Positions 24,801 through 30,834 of a stretch of DNA of 64,000 nucleotides are shown here, piece by piece. The stretch's first letter is position 1, and every line of letters starts with the position of its first letter. Position numbers and translations under genes: made by a program. The notes beneath the pieces were generated by a model that was given only the letters and a program-made list of their open reading frames with translations, searched no databases and was not told the origin of the DNA. Origin of the DNA: Climacteris rufus (Eukaryota > Chordata > Aves > Passeriformes > Climacteridae); NCBI GenBank assembly GCA_013398175.1, contig VZRZ01008247.1, positions 158,545 to 222,544 of the forward strand, in the 5' to 3' direction.

Positions 24801-26015
24801 TTTATAGGGACACAAGCAGGGGAAAGTAACCAAATGGGGTACAAGGATTTACATGTAACCAATAGTGANGGACAGGAGTGGGTCCAGGAATCCAGGAGAG
24901 GTGGCGTGAGGATTGGGAAGAGCTGAAGGCTTCAGGGACCAAAGGCAAGCAAGGGGAAAACACAGGGGTATTTATAGGGACACAAGCAGGGGAAAGTAAC
25001 CAAATGGGGTACAAGGATTTACATGTAACCAATAGTGAACTGAACAGCAATGAAGTTTCTAGAGCTTAACCTTATAGAGAACATGAGGTAATACAGAACT
25101 ATCCAATGAACAGAGACATGTAAACTAAGCTGAAAGGGTGAACCAAAAAGCTCACCCTGACTAGGGAGTGTGACTCAGACAGTGGCAGGCTCAGGCTGCT
25201 CCCAACCAGTCTTGAGCTTCTGTGGCTGTGGCTTTTGCCACACATGCTGACACACTAGACTGCATGTAACTGAGGTCACACTGAAGTCCGATTTAACAGA
25301 AGTGCGATGGGGATACTTTTCTGCTTTATTTAAAATGTAAATTAAAAGAATGGCTACCTGATCAGATATGTGTTCAGTAATTTAGGCCAGACAGAACAAT
25401 CTAATATGGAGGTCAAATGTCCCTCTGAAAATGTACCTTATTTTGAAAAAAAATCCTATTTTGTCTAGCAGGTGTCAAAAATAGTGAGAACCTTCAGCGA
25501 GAATTTCTTCTAGCTCCTCTTCATGTGTGCATTTAGTACATTATCTCTGCACATGCATCAGAGAAGACTATTCAGTAGCTCTGTAAACTCCTCTCTCACA
25601 AACAGCTCATTAATTACTATTGCAGTGAAATATATTACCAAGAGTGAAGGAGGAAAAAAGCAAACCAAGAACATACCAACATTAATTTTATTCTTTAAAT
25701 TAGCATCATCTGAGAGTTGATTAGTGACAGGAATATCTCTATATGTATAAATACATACACATTTACAAAGCAATATAAAATATAGACATTTCCCAGGAAT
25801 AACACAATTTACCATATATCATCTTCTTCAAAGGACTAAAAATAGCAAAAATATTTTTACTTGTGAAAATTCTCATCTGTTTCCTCCAAATGCAAGAGAA
25901 TCTCTTCTGCACATTCTACTGATGGGGCTCCAGTGATTTTTTCCTTCACACTCTGCAGCAACTGTCTAAGCATAGACTGTAACAGAGCTTCATCTTCAGT
26001 TGTAAAGTGAGACAT
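763..26015 (-). CDS. TBC1D32: TBC1D32 (BROMI), 5' part of the gene, 21 coding exons, 3' end outside window
   Basis: The protein is a TBC-family member needed for ciliary assembly and structure and for Sonic hedgehog signalling; it is known to work with the kinase CDK20/CCRK. I recognised it from exon-encoded peptides that match my memory of the human protein, such as EALLQSMLR, YEFVKYLRRYI, YYTDNCSDSDSSFNQ and VESTLSLLSVKH. The exons, in transcript order from 26015 down to 763, total 2475 nt, exactly 825 codons. Every junction is GT-AG and all phases agree, so the gene appears intact here. The human protein is about 1250 residues, so this is roughly the N-terminal two thirds: the BROMI-type N-terminal region and the helical middle. 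The C-terminal TBC domain is encoded beyond position 1. No signal peptide or membrane segment is evident. A serine/aspartate-rich acidic stretch lies near residues 150-165. The start ATG abuts a splice acceptor. The mapping is certain at gene level; individual exon edges rest on my reading of splice signals. Confidence 0.95.
1484..1602 (-). CDS. TBC1D32: TBC1D32 coding exon 20, residues 747-786
   Basis: Encodes FIKALVAELWALLECGKDDL, then RITQPKSTPVDPIDRSCQK. Acceptor TGTTTTAG, donor GTGAGA. Leaves in phase 0. Confidence 0.92.
1603..3069 (-). other. TBC1D32: TBC1D32 intron between coding exons 20 and 19
   Basis: AT-rich intron. I see no repeat family or RNA gene. The introns at 880-1483 and 3158-3672 are equally featureless apart from homopolymer runs (a T run near 3470). 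Confidence 0.7.
3070..3157 (-). CDS. TBC1D32: TBC1D32 coding exon 19, residues 718-746 plus 1 nt
   Basis: Encodes TNEYEEFGDRIIVTQMATTP and then MGAIALQSS. Acceptor CCAACAG, donor GTAAAT. It enters in phase 0 and leaves in phase 1. Confidence 0.92.
3673..3811 (-). CDS. TBC1D32: TBC1D32 coding exon 18, residues 671-717
   Basis: Encodes LLWEETLLDALLNFSTTPKG then LFLLHSTGAMNDCVNFMFSN and LSKKLQ. Acceptor TCTTGCAG, donor GTAAGC. Its helical-repeat look and the phrase TPKGLFLLHSTGAMNDC fit the middle part of BROMI. Leaves in phase 0. Confidence 0.93.
4776..5377 (+). mobile_element. Solo LTR of an ERVL-type endogenous retrovirus
   Basis: The element starts TGTCCTGGGTTTGGTTGGGA and ends GCAACA. It is flanked by a perfect 5-bp target duplication, aagac, at 4771-4775 and 5378-5382. 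The start and body resemble the bird ERVL LTR family as I know it, and a 5-bp duplication is usual for ERVL. A TATATATA-like box lies near 5047. A CT repeat (5164-5181) and an ATT-rich tract (5185-5235) lie in the 3' half. It is antisense to TBC1D32 and no internal retroviral sequence is present. Confidence 0.9.
5164..5235. repeat. CT and ATT low-complexity tracts inside the ERVL LTR
   Basis: A (CT)n run is followed by ATT/ATTA repeats. They belong to the LTR consensus rather than being independent microsatellites. Confidence 0.75.
5469..5551 (-). CDS. TBC1D32: TBC1D32 coding exon 17, residues 644-670 plus 2 nt
   Basis: Encodes TSLLSERVPTPVTDADSTSS followed by ISLESKN. It is rich in Ser/Thr and probably a flexible linker. 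Acceptor TTTTACAG, donor GTAAGT. An ERVL LTR lies only 91 bp beyond the donor in the next intron. Confidence 0.9.
5552..6217 (-). other. TBC1D32: TBC1D32 intron between coding exons 17 and 16
   Basis: Strongly AT-rich intron (666 bp) with a TATATATATG run near 6049. No repeat family or RNA gene is recognised. Confidence 0.65.
6218..6343 (-). CDS. TBC1D32: TBC1D32 coding exon 16, residues 602-643
   Basis: Encodes ILMICWDRIYRDDNKRGTTD and then PVQLTSLIEDSFVDLLHHLY with KR. Acceptor CCTGGCAG, donor GTAAAT. Phase 0 on both sides. Reading through the donor meets a stop within two codons, which helps to place the exon end. Confidence 0.9.
6344..8853 (-). other. TBC1D32: TBC1D32 intron between coding exons 16 and 15
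   Basis: A 2510-bp intron with one CR1 LINE 3' fragment (about 7790-8219). Other parts show nothing recognisable. Confidence 0.7.
7790..8219 (+). mobile_element. CR1 LINE 3' fragment
   Basis: Matches the CR1 3' region, with phrases such as GGGACCTCATCAATGTCTAC, GGTTGGACCAG and a terminal CCATTCTGTGATTTTCTG. It is 5'-truncated, as is usual for CR1. It is antisense to TBC1D32. Edges are approximate. Confidence 0.88.
8854..9055 (-). CDS. TBC1D32: TBC1D32 coding exon 15, residues 534-601
   Basis: The largest coding exon here (202 nt). It encodes PTAAHVIVQFTKKLLHDDIS, then SELLPVVKGAFIFVCRQMYR and ends ESIAEAWRK. The heptad-like hydrophobic spacing fits a helical repeat. Acceptor TTTCTAG, donor GTAAGT. 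Leaves in phase 0. Confidence 0.93.
9056..10171 (-). other. TBC1D32: TBC1D32 intron between coding exons 15 and 14
   Basis: No repeat family, RNA gene or exon recognised. Confidence 0.65.
10172..10296 (-). CDS. TBC1D32: TBC1D32 coding exon 14, residues 493-533 plus 2 nt
   Basis: Encodes VYINCVETTLLDVADILARI, then AASEDGLSLLLYGENEKNAK and D. Acceptor AAATAG, donor GTAAGA. It enters in phase 0 and leaves in phase 2. Confidence 0.92.
10297..11033 (-). other. TBC1D32: TBC1D32 intron between coding exons 14 and 13
   Basis: Contains an A-rich run at about 10528-10563 that ends in a short C run. Nothing else is recognised. Confidence 0.65.
11034..11176 (-). CDS. TBC1D32: TBC1D32 coding exon 13, residues 445-492
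   Basis: Encodes DNYSPESLAMEILQGFCDQT and ends VQSLLSGTE. The acceptor is TCACCAG. The donor is GTTTGT, the weakest in the gene, preceded by a favourable exonic GAG. Leaves in phase 0. Confidence 0.91.
11428..11520 (-). CDS. TBC1D32: TBC1D32 coding exon 12, residues 414-444 plus 1 nt
   Basis: Encodes SVSLTDMLVLFTQLIYYSPR then YPKTVLVAHT. The exon is 93 nt with phase 1 on both sides, so it is frame-neutral if skipped. The acceptor is TTAATAG behind an A/T-rich tract and the donor is GTAAAT. Confidence 0.91.
11521..13532 (-). other. TBC1D32: TBC1D32 intron between coding exons 12 and 11
   Basis: A 2012-bp intron with a CR1 fragment at 12552-12806 and a short TA repeat near 12968-12980. The remainder is AT-rich and unremarkable. 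Confidence 0.7.
12552..12806 (-). mobile_element. CR1 LINE 3' fragment
   Basis: Begins (reverse orientation) TTACAGAATCACAGAATAAA, then CAGGTTGGAAGAGACCTTTG, and continues to CTTGAGACTGTGTCCTCT. This is the reverse complement of a CR1 3' end. It has the same orientation as TBC1D32. Confidence 0.92.
13533..13632 (-). CDS. TBC1D32: TBC1D32 coding exon 11, residues 381-413 plus 1 nt
   Basis: Encodes INAAVQQCLDYFEFCKAAVN then KNSQISDFSQQQR. Acceptor TCCACAG, donor GTGAGT. It enters in phase 0 and leaves in phase 1. Confidence 0.91.
13633..15430 (-). other. TBC1D32: TBC1D32 intron between coding exons 11 and 10
   Basis: A 1798-bp AT-rich intron carrying a CR1 fragment at 15098-15371. Nothing else is recognised. 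Confidence 0.7.
15098..15371 (-). mobile_element. CR1 LINE 3' fragment close to an exon
   Basis: Starts ATGGAATCATAGAATGGCCT and GGGCTGGAAAGGACCTCAAA in reverse orientation and ends near CCCTTGTTCTATCA. It stops 60 bp from the donor of coding exon 10. Same orientation as the gene. Confidence 0.93.
15431..15490 (-). CDS. TBC1D32: TBC1D32 coding exon 10, residues 361-380
   Basis: A 60-nt symmetrical exon encoding HAYYSRRVVLRLLERKYKSL. Acceptor TTTAAG, donor GTAAGT. A CR1 fragment ends about 60 bp beyond its donor. Confidence 0.92.
15491..16210 (-). other. TBC1D32: TBC1D32 intron between coding exons 10 and 9
   Basis: No repeat family or RNA gene recognised. The 491-bp intron at 16356-16846 is likewise plain. 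Confidence 0.65.
16211..16355 (-). CDS. TBC1D32: TBC1D32 coding exon 9, residues 312-360
   Basis: Encodes YMEEVVESTLSLLSVKHKPN, then SPVYFLALIDIKAVWFKKWT. The motif VESTLSLLSVKH and the run DIKAVWFKKW are recognisable BROMI signatures. The acceptor is CATAAG, a weak pyrimidine tract; the donor is GTAAGT. Leaves in phase 0. Confidence 0.95.
16847..16908 (-). CDS. TBC1D32: TBC1D32 coding exon 8, residues 292-311 plus 2 nt
   Basis: A 62-nt exon encoding VRLLNEYQKEAPSSWIRHPE. Acceptor TTTTCAG, donor GTATGT. Leaves in phase 2, and the split lysine codon is completed by exon 9. Confidence 0.94.
16995..17095 (-). CDS. TBC1D32: TBC1D32 coding exon 7, residues 258-291
   Basis: Encodes ARHLELYFLSGEYSRHTSAG followed by LDVSNTDVIRLLKK. 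The acceptor is a T-rich tract ending TTTTTAG and the donor is GTATAA. Leaves in phase 0. The intron to exon 8 is only 86 bp, the shortest in the window. Confidence 0.94.
17253..17331 (-). CDS. TBC1D32: TBC1D32 coding exon 6, residues 232-257 plus 1 nt
   Basis: Encodes EKILKFYAKTFSSSPFNMTK then EVYTSL. Acceptor CTGTAG, donor GTATGT. It enters in phase 0 and leaves in phase 1. It continues the helical region from the previous exon. Confidence 0.92.
17332..19472 (-). other. TBC1D32: TBC1D32 introns around coding exon 5
   Basis: Two introns (17332-18191 and 18318-19472) flank exon 5. Neither shows a recognisable repeat or RNA gene. The open frames seen here are overlaps with exon 5 or chance. 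Confidence 0.65.
18192..18317 (-). CDS. TBC1D32: TBC1D32 coding exon 5, residues 190-231
   Basis: Encodes VRQEALQTLCLAPPSDILSS through SLADPDAAFS. The pattern is helical-repeat-like (ARM/HEAT style). Phase 0 on both sides, acceptor CTTCAG, donor GTAAGA. The start at 18317 is set by the match to the recalled human order of residues. Confidence 0.93.
19473..19544 (-). CDS. TBC1D32: TBC1D32 coding exon 4, residues 166-189
   Basis: A 72-nt exon encoding SYAFMSQEQLQLLAERLDPI followed by QPKE. It is symmetrical (phase 0 on both sides), so skipping it would keep the reading frame. Acceptor TTACAG, donor GTAAGT. Confidence 0.93.
19545..21505 (-). other. TBC1D32: TBC1D32 introns around coding exon 3
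   Basis: Introns 19545-20145 and 20324-21505. They are AT-rich with a T run near 20941-20954. No repeat family recognised. Confidence 0.65.
20146..20323 (-). CDS. TBC1D32: TBC1D32 coding exon 3, residues 106-165
   Basis: Begins YREMMHGLKNVMMVVVEALI, then has a highly charged stretch (NKFEEDLMRDKELERKTKKE) and ends in SGYYTDNCSDSDSSFNQ. The charged part could be a short coiled coil or flexible linker, and the end is acidic and serine-rich. Acceptor ATGAAG, donor GTACAG. Leaves in phase 0. Confidence 0.95.
21506..21667 (-). CDS. TBC1D32: TBC1D32 coding exon 2, residues 52-105 plus 2 nt
   Basis: Encodes YEFVKYLRRYIKNTLGPVIE through LVQHLTKMTRESKE. The acceptor is TTTGCAG and the donor GTGAGT. 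It enters in phase 2 and leaves in phase 2. This is one of the most recognisable BROMI N-terminal segments. The intron before it is the longest between coding exons (4193 bp) and holds an LTR. Confidence 0.95.
22578..22625. repeat. CAA-rich microsatellite
   Basis: Interrupted (CAA)n and CCCAA units, followed by an A-rich tail. Confidence 0.8.
24452..25254 (-). mobile_element. LTR (solo) with duplicated promoter segment, sense to TBC1D32
   Basis: Flanked by the 6-bp direct repeat ctagac at 24446-24451 and 25255-25260. On the minus strand the element starts TGTGTCAGCATGTGTGGC and ends GCGATA, a slightly decayed TG...CA end. It has a minus-strand TATAAATA box (24799-24806, repeated at 24969-24976) and an AATAAA signal at 24674-24679, about 120 bp downstream. 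Its R/U5-like part resembles the LTRs at 46.8 and 56.4 kb. A 6-bp duplication suggests a class II (ERVK-like) element; this class is inferred. No internal retroviral genes. Confidence 0.82.
24701..25038. repeat. 170-bp tandem duplication within the LTR, joined by one N
   Basis: Copies at about 24701-24868 and 24871-25038 are nearly identical, with roughly four differences by eye. Each carries the TATAAATA box. The single undetermined base at 24869 sits exactly at the junction. Confidence 0.92.
25861..26015 (-). CDS. TBC1D32: TBC1D32 coding exon 1 (start codon), residues 1-51 plus 2 nt
   Basis: Reads MSHFTTEDEALLQSMLRQLL and ends ETDENFHN, the asparagine being completed by the next exon. The acceptor TTTTCTGCAG lies directly before the ATG, so translation begins on the first base of the exon. 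The donor is the non-optimal A|GTAAAA. Phase 2 at the 3' end. The alternative in-frame ATG at 26042 lies inside the intron upstream of the acceptor and is rejected. Confidence 0.93.
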
Positions 26016-27617
26016 CTGCAGAAAACAAATAGAAAATAACAAGCTGTCATAGTTTTGGGGGGTTTTTCCCTCAAGATGCTAAAAAAAGCACAGATCCCTT
26101 AAATTGACACTTTTTTTCCTCTTATCAACAGGATTTTCTATCACAAGACAAGATCACAGACAGAAAATATTGGATAGATTTCTGTTTATCTTCAGACAAA
26201 CTGAAAACAAAACAATCAAGTCCATTTTTATAAAAGTCCTGAAAATGTAACACAATATTCTTAAAGGACATGTTACATTAAGAAAAGCCTGAGTACTCCT
26301 ATCTGTAGTTGCCTGAGAGCTTGCCCATCAAATACAAGATGCATTTGTAAGCTAAAAAGACTGCAAGACTTACAAGACTGCATTGTAAGCTAAAAAAATA
26401 AAAAGGAAGGAAGGTTTTATAGATGTAATGACTGTATCTTGATGAGAAAACTCTCAAAGTCTCTCAGCTCCTTGTCATCCACTATTACCACCCAGTTCTG
26501 ATTTGGGGATCCCTCTACTCTGTTGCTGTGCTCATAACTGAAAGTGCTGTCAGCTTTTGCAAAGGCCAGGTAGAATTATCAGAACTGTCTCATTTCCCTG
26601 TGCTAATCAACTGCTGTGACCTGACAGAGTCCTGTCAAATTAAACAGAAACTACTGGGAAAAACTGGAAACATCTGTTAAATCCAGAAGACAGACTATCA
26701 GTTACATTTTCAAGGCTTGCAAAAAAAGACAAAAGCTCAGTTTTGGTCCTGATTAATTAATTAACCAAATTAATGGTTTAAACATCTTTATATGCCAAGG
26801 AATACTTTCAGACCTCAGTGCCAGGTCTAGTTTGCATATTTCTAGTCTATCTACAGAAAAATTACGTAGATGTCTGACTTTAATTAAAAAATTAAAGACT
26901 CTCTAAGTGCCTATGAACAAACAATACACACATGCTTGGAAGAGACAATATAGTCAATAATTGCTTTAGATTCAAACACTATCAACTAAAAAAAGACAGA
27001 AAAAAAAAAGCCATATAGCACCAGCTGAAGGAGTTGCCTTTTATGAAAGGTAAGAGTTTGTCAAGTTAGCAGTTCTCTCTGATCAGCAGCACAACTACTA
27101 AACATTTTACTCTAACCCACCAGAAATATCACTAAACTAAATTCAGAGTAAACAAACAAATCACAGCAAATCCCTTGCAATAATCTTAACTCGCTGATTT
27201 GTAGTCCTCTTTCTTATAGAATCTCAAGATATTAAATCAAAATCAATACACTTTTAGGTCAATATAAACATTAACATCAGATAATACCCTAATTCCCTGG
27301 AAAAATAAAAAAAAAAAATTACGTAGTATTTTGGTATAAGTAGGCATTTTTAACAGTGCAAGTTATCCAAATACTGGCTAGCAGTCAATGTAAAGACCCA
27401 CTCACACTAATCATAAAGGAAAAAAAATATGAGAATACGGCAGTTTCACCTCCAGCTTGCTTTGAAAAGGCTTACTTGATTTACATAATCACTAACAGAG
27501 ATACTTATCTCACATTTCATTTGTAAAGGTTTGTGGTTTGTTGCGCTTGGGCTTTTGCTGTTTTTTGAGTTTGGGTGTTTGTTTTTTTTTTTTTCCAGCA
27601 GGTATATCCTCCATTCA

Positions 27618-27630
27618 GTTTCCAGGCAAC
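27618..27630 (+). promoter_or_regulatory. Candidate RFX X-box
   Basis: GTTTCCAGGCAAC fits the X-box rule RYYNYY-N(1-3)-RRNRAC with a one-base spacer and is close to the GTTNCC...GGCAAC ideal. RFX factors drive many ciliary genes, and TBC1D32 is ciliary. It lies about 0.3 kb outside the CpG island on the intron-1 side. Confidence 0.45.
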
Positions 27631-27940
27631 ATTTAAGTGGCCCTTTTCTTCCTCCCAAAAAACCTTACCCAAAGCCCAGTTTGGGCACTCTTTTCAAGGT
27701 CAAACTTTCCCGGCAATGTCCCGCAATGGCAAATTCTGCCCCCACAATTCAGAACCGGCCGGTCGTTGCCTGCATTTATCCTCACACAAGTCTTTGCCTG
27801 AGCAGGAAGTCAATTTTAGCAACAAACCAAAGACAGCAGTTTCCAGACTACGAAAATGCGAGCAGTGAGAGAACTCCCACCCCCTCTCGCTCTTTACCGC
27901 CCGTCACTCGACTGCGCACCAGTTCTGGGCAGCAACCAGG

Positions 27941-27954
27941 ATTCCTGGGACAAC
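27941..27954 (+). promoter_or_regulatory. Second, weaker X-box-like site
   Basis: ATTCCTGGGACAAC fits the same degenerate rule with a two-base spacer, inside the CpG island. The rule is loose, so a chance match is quite possible. Confidence 0.25.
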
Positions 27955-28211
27955 CCAGGTACGGGGAGAGCAGCTGGTCTCTCCCTAAGCGTCGGGAGAG
28001 GCTAAGCCTGCCCAGGTGCCTCTCCCACGTTGTCGCCGAAAGCGGGGCGGGCGCCGATGGGGCACCTCAAATGCGCTCGCCCCACGCACCCGCGCAGTTC
28101 CGCCGCGCACTCCCGGTCCCGCCCAGCCCAGGCCCCGCGGCGGCCCCGTGCACAGCCCCGGCCGGCTCCCCGCCCGGACCCCGCACCGCTCCGGGCCCGC
28201 CGGGATTCACC

Positions 28212-28269
28212 NNNNNNNNNNNNNNNNNNNNNNNNNNNNNNNNNNNNNNNNNNNNNNNNNNNNNNNNNN
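28212..28269. other. Assembly gap (58 N) in the CpG island
   Basis: A run of N within the GC-rich promoter, a region type that is often lost in assembly. It probably hides part of the noncoding first exon. Confidence 0.95.
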
Positions 28270-28840
28270 CCCCGGTAGCATCGCGAGAGGCCGCGGCAGC
28301 CGCCGGTGCCCCGCCCGGGCGGCACGGCGCTGCCGCGGTGCGGCCGCCGTGAGGGCCACGGGGAAAGCAGCGGCGCGGGCAGCTGGGACGGATTTGCCGA
28401 TAAGGGTCGCTCCGGCAGAGCTCCCTCAATACTCTGCTCTCGCTGTCTTCAGAAGCCTCTCTGTTCCACGCGTCCTAGCCCCCAGCTTTCCCACTGAAAT
28501 CAAAGGAATACAGTCATGCTGTTATCCACAATTTTCTCAATAAATAAAATAATGAATGGCAAAGTATTTTTCAGTATTCTCCATCCCCTCCTGTGATGAA
28601 GGAAATACTACAATAAAAAAAATAGTATTTTTCTCTACAAGTAATAAACGCATAGCACAAAACTTGCAAAAGATGTTTGATTTGAAATCAATTCTATTCG
28701 TTCACTTATAACAAGCCAGAATTTAATTATAATAAACACTCATAACGATGTTTGTCAGTGCTTGCATATAAGGTATTACATTGTACATTAATGTCCTTTC
28801 CTCCTACATTTTTTCTAATGATTCTAGTAGTCGGTAATAT

Positions 28841-28901
28841 TAATCTTCCATGATGGCATGTTCCTTTAATGCTAATCTTCCATGATGACATGTTCCTTTA
28901 A
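28841..28901. repeat. Tandem duplication, 32-bp period
   Basis: The phrase TAATCTTCCATGATGGCATG with TTCCTTTAA occurs at 28841 and again at 28873 with a single G/A difference. Confidence 0.9.
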
Positions 28902-30777
28902 CTGGACCTGTAGTCCCTTCAGTTAACACAGCTCTACTTGAGTGTGGGGATCTGCTTGCACAGTAGAACTAAGCTTGTAAATTGCAGTATTTCTATTGGA
29001 AAGGGATGATTCAGGAATTGAAACATAAACCTATTTTACTGCTAGTTCTCAGAAACAAGATTTTGATCAGTTGCAACAGAACTGCTATGATACCTTTAAC
29101 ACTGATCTCTTCAGTGCTTGGATGTGGCCTGTGCCCTCAGGTACGCACAAAATAAAACTGGAAAAATCGTCTGCTGACTGCTGCTTACAAAAGGTCTTCA
29201 GTAAACTCACCAGAGTCCTGTTAGCTTGGCTATGCAGTTTCCCCATCTGCTAAGTGTGCTGTTTGGAATGGACTATAAGTGACAGCAGCTTATTCCTCAT
29301 GCATGCCAGTCGCTTCCTTCATAGGCAACAGAGTGGTTTGCTTTTTTTTGTCCTCATACCAACTGAGAGGTGCTGTGATGCAACACTTCTCACTCCTCTA
29401 TCACTTCACAAGTGCTGATTCAAGTGACAGCTTCTCAGTTTCATAGCTGATAAGGAATAGAAAAAAAATCAATGTACATAATATTCAGTATGCCTAGTAT
29501 TTACTGAAAGAGCCTCCACTTCAGCATGCCTTTCCTACCTTACTTATAAAACACCTTTTAAGGAAAGTTGTACTTCTAGTGGCATCACAGAAAGATGTCC
29601 TCATGATGCCTGTCATGTTTCTGAAATCCTTCCATTGCTTTCTAACCTCTCCCACCTTCTGTATTTCATCCAACTTCTTCAGCCACATTTTTACATCAAT
29701 TGGAATCTGGAACCCTTTCTCGTCAGCAAAGCTGGCAGACCTCAGATGCCATAATTATTAGGATGCATCCAGGCAGACACCGTCTGAGGGTGATAATCCA
29801 GGGTGAACAACACTATTCTGAAGTACATTATGTTTGCATGGATGGATGTCTGTCACATGAGAGAGGCTGCAATCACTGTGAAATCGGTCATGTGAATTTC
29901 ACACTGGTGAAATCCCACTTTCTCTGACAGTAGGAATTTCTTCTCCTTGGTAAAAATATTCCAATGTTCTCTTCTGGTTGTAAAAACAGGAAAGCCTGGC
30001 TCCTAACCCCAGTTCAGGAAGGCATGAGATACAAATAACTCTTCTTAAGATCTCGACGTTATTAGAAACTCACAGTGCTGACTTCTATAATTTTAGAAAC
30101 TTAAAGGAAACAACAAGTGCAGAAGTTCTTAGACCATGTAGCATATAAGGTAAGCAGAGTTTCAAGCTGTGAAACATTTTAGAAATGTAAGTAATTTAAT
30201 TATTATAGAGAAGTTTAATTTAATTGACAAGATTCTCCCCCCACACCTTGAACATGTCTCAAAATTTGAATTACCAGTTTATTCCATATTTCTGTAACTT
30301 TAAAATGTTTCTGCAGTGTCTTCAATGTGGCAGATCAGAAAGAAGGAAACTGGAAAACAAAGGAATCTTCATTACAGCTAGTGGTACTATTGGAAACAGC
30401 TTCTCTTGGTGCTCATGTCATTACACTAAGGACATAATTTCCCTCCCCTCTTTCTGCTCTTTCTGACTATTCTCTTTTCCTTTGTCGTAACTTCCCACAA
30501 GACCACTCTTTTTTGGATGACACACAAACATCTGGAGAGATGTTGGTTTTATGTAGGTGATCCACAGCCATTCATTTATCCAAGAATGTTTAACTAAGGC
30601 TTTCACCGACTTCATATGTAGGACCTCCTAGAGGACTTGGAGTTTAGTATCTGGTAACATAATTTAGCATAACCAGTATGAATTGAAATCCCACTTTAAG
30701 CCTTTTCTTAGGCTGATACAGTTTTCAAAGGAGTATATACCAAAGAACTAAAAGAGAAGGCAAACTACACTTGACCA

Positions 30778-30834
30778 AAAAAAAAAAAATGCCAACCAAA
30801 CCAAACCAAAAACCAAAACCAAAACAAAACAAAA
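30778..30834. repeat. A-rich / CCAAA-type microsatellite
   Basis: A 13-base A run followed by CCAAA, AACCAAA and ACAAA units. Confidence 0.85.

Larger units (their letters stand above)
21668..25860 (-). other. TBC1D32: TBC1D32 intron between coding exons 2 and 1
   Basis: A 4193-bp intron with a CAA-rich microsatellite (22578-22625), an A run (22679-22690) and an 803-bp LTR element (24452-25254). The rest is ordinary AT-rich sequence. Confidence 0.75.
26016..28210 (-). other. TBC1D32: Probable first intron of TBC1D32
   Basis: The sequence from the acceptor of coding exon 1 back to the CpG island. It has no recognisable exon or repeat family. The upper bound assumes the donor-like G|GTGAAT at 28205-28210 on the minus strand, right beside the assembly gap. 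That donor is inferred, not proven. Confidence 0.5.
27890..28420 (-). promoter_or_regulatory. TBC1D32: CpG-island promoter of TBC1D32, interrupted by a gap
   Basis: A block of very high G+C with many CpGs, in sharp contrast to its AT-rich surroundings. It includes an Sp1-type GC box (GGGGCGGG near 28042). It sits about 2 kb upstream of the first coding exon, where a noncoding first exon is required because the ATG abuts a splice acceptor. There is no TATA box that I can see. The exact start site cannot be read. Confidence 0.8.

Noticed and set aside
24412..25069. Multiple 60-125-codon frames in both directions
   Set aside because: They fall in the LTR and its 170-bp duplication, and repeat peptides simply reflect the duplicated DNA.
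25857..26042. Upstream in-frame ATG at 26042 as the TBC1D32 start
   Set aside because: It lies in the intron beyond a strong acceptor (TTTTCTGCAG); the ATG at 26015 begins the exon and fits the known N-terminal sequence better.
27531..28352. 273-codon open frame on the plus strand
   Set aside because: It runs through the CpG island and the N gap, antisense to TBC1D32. GC-rich DNA has few stops and the gap adds unknown residues. No domain is visible.
28002..28543. Several overlapping 80-175-codon frames on both strands
   Set aside because: All are products of low stop density in the CpG island; they overlap each other and contain the N run.
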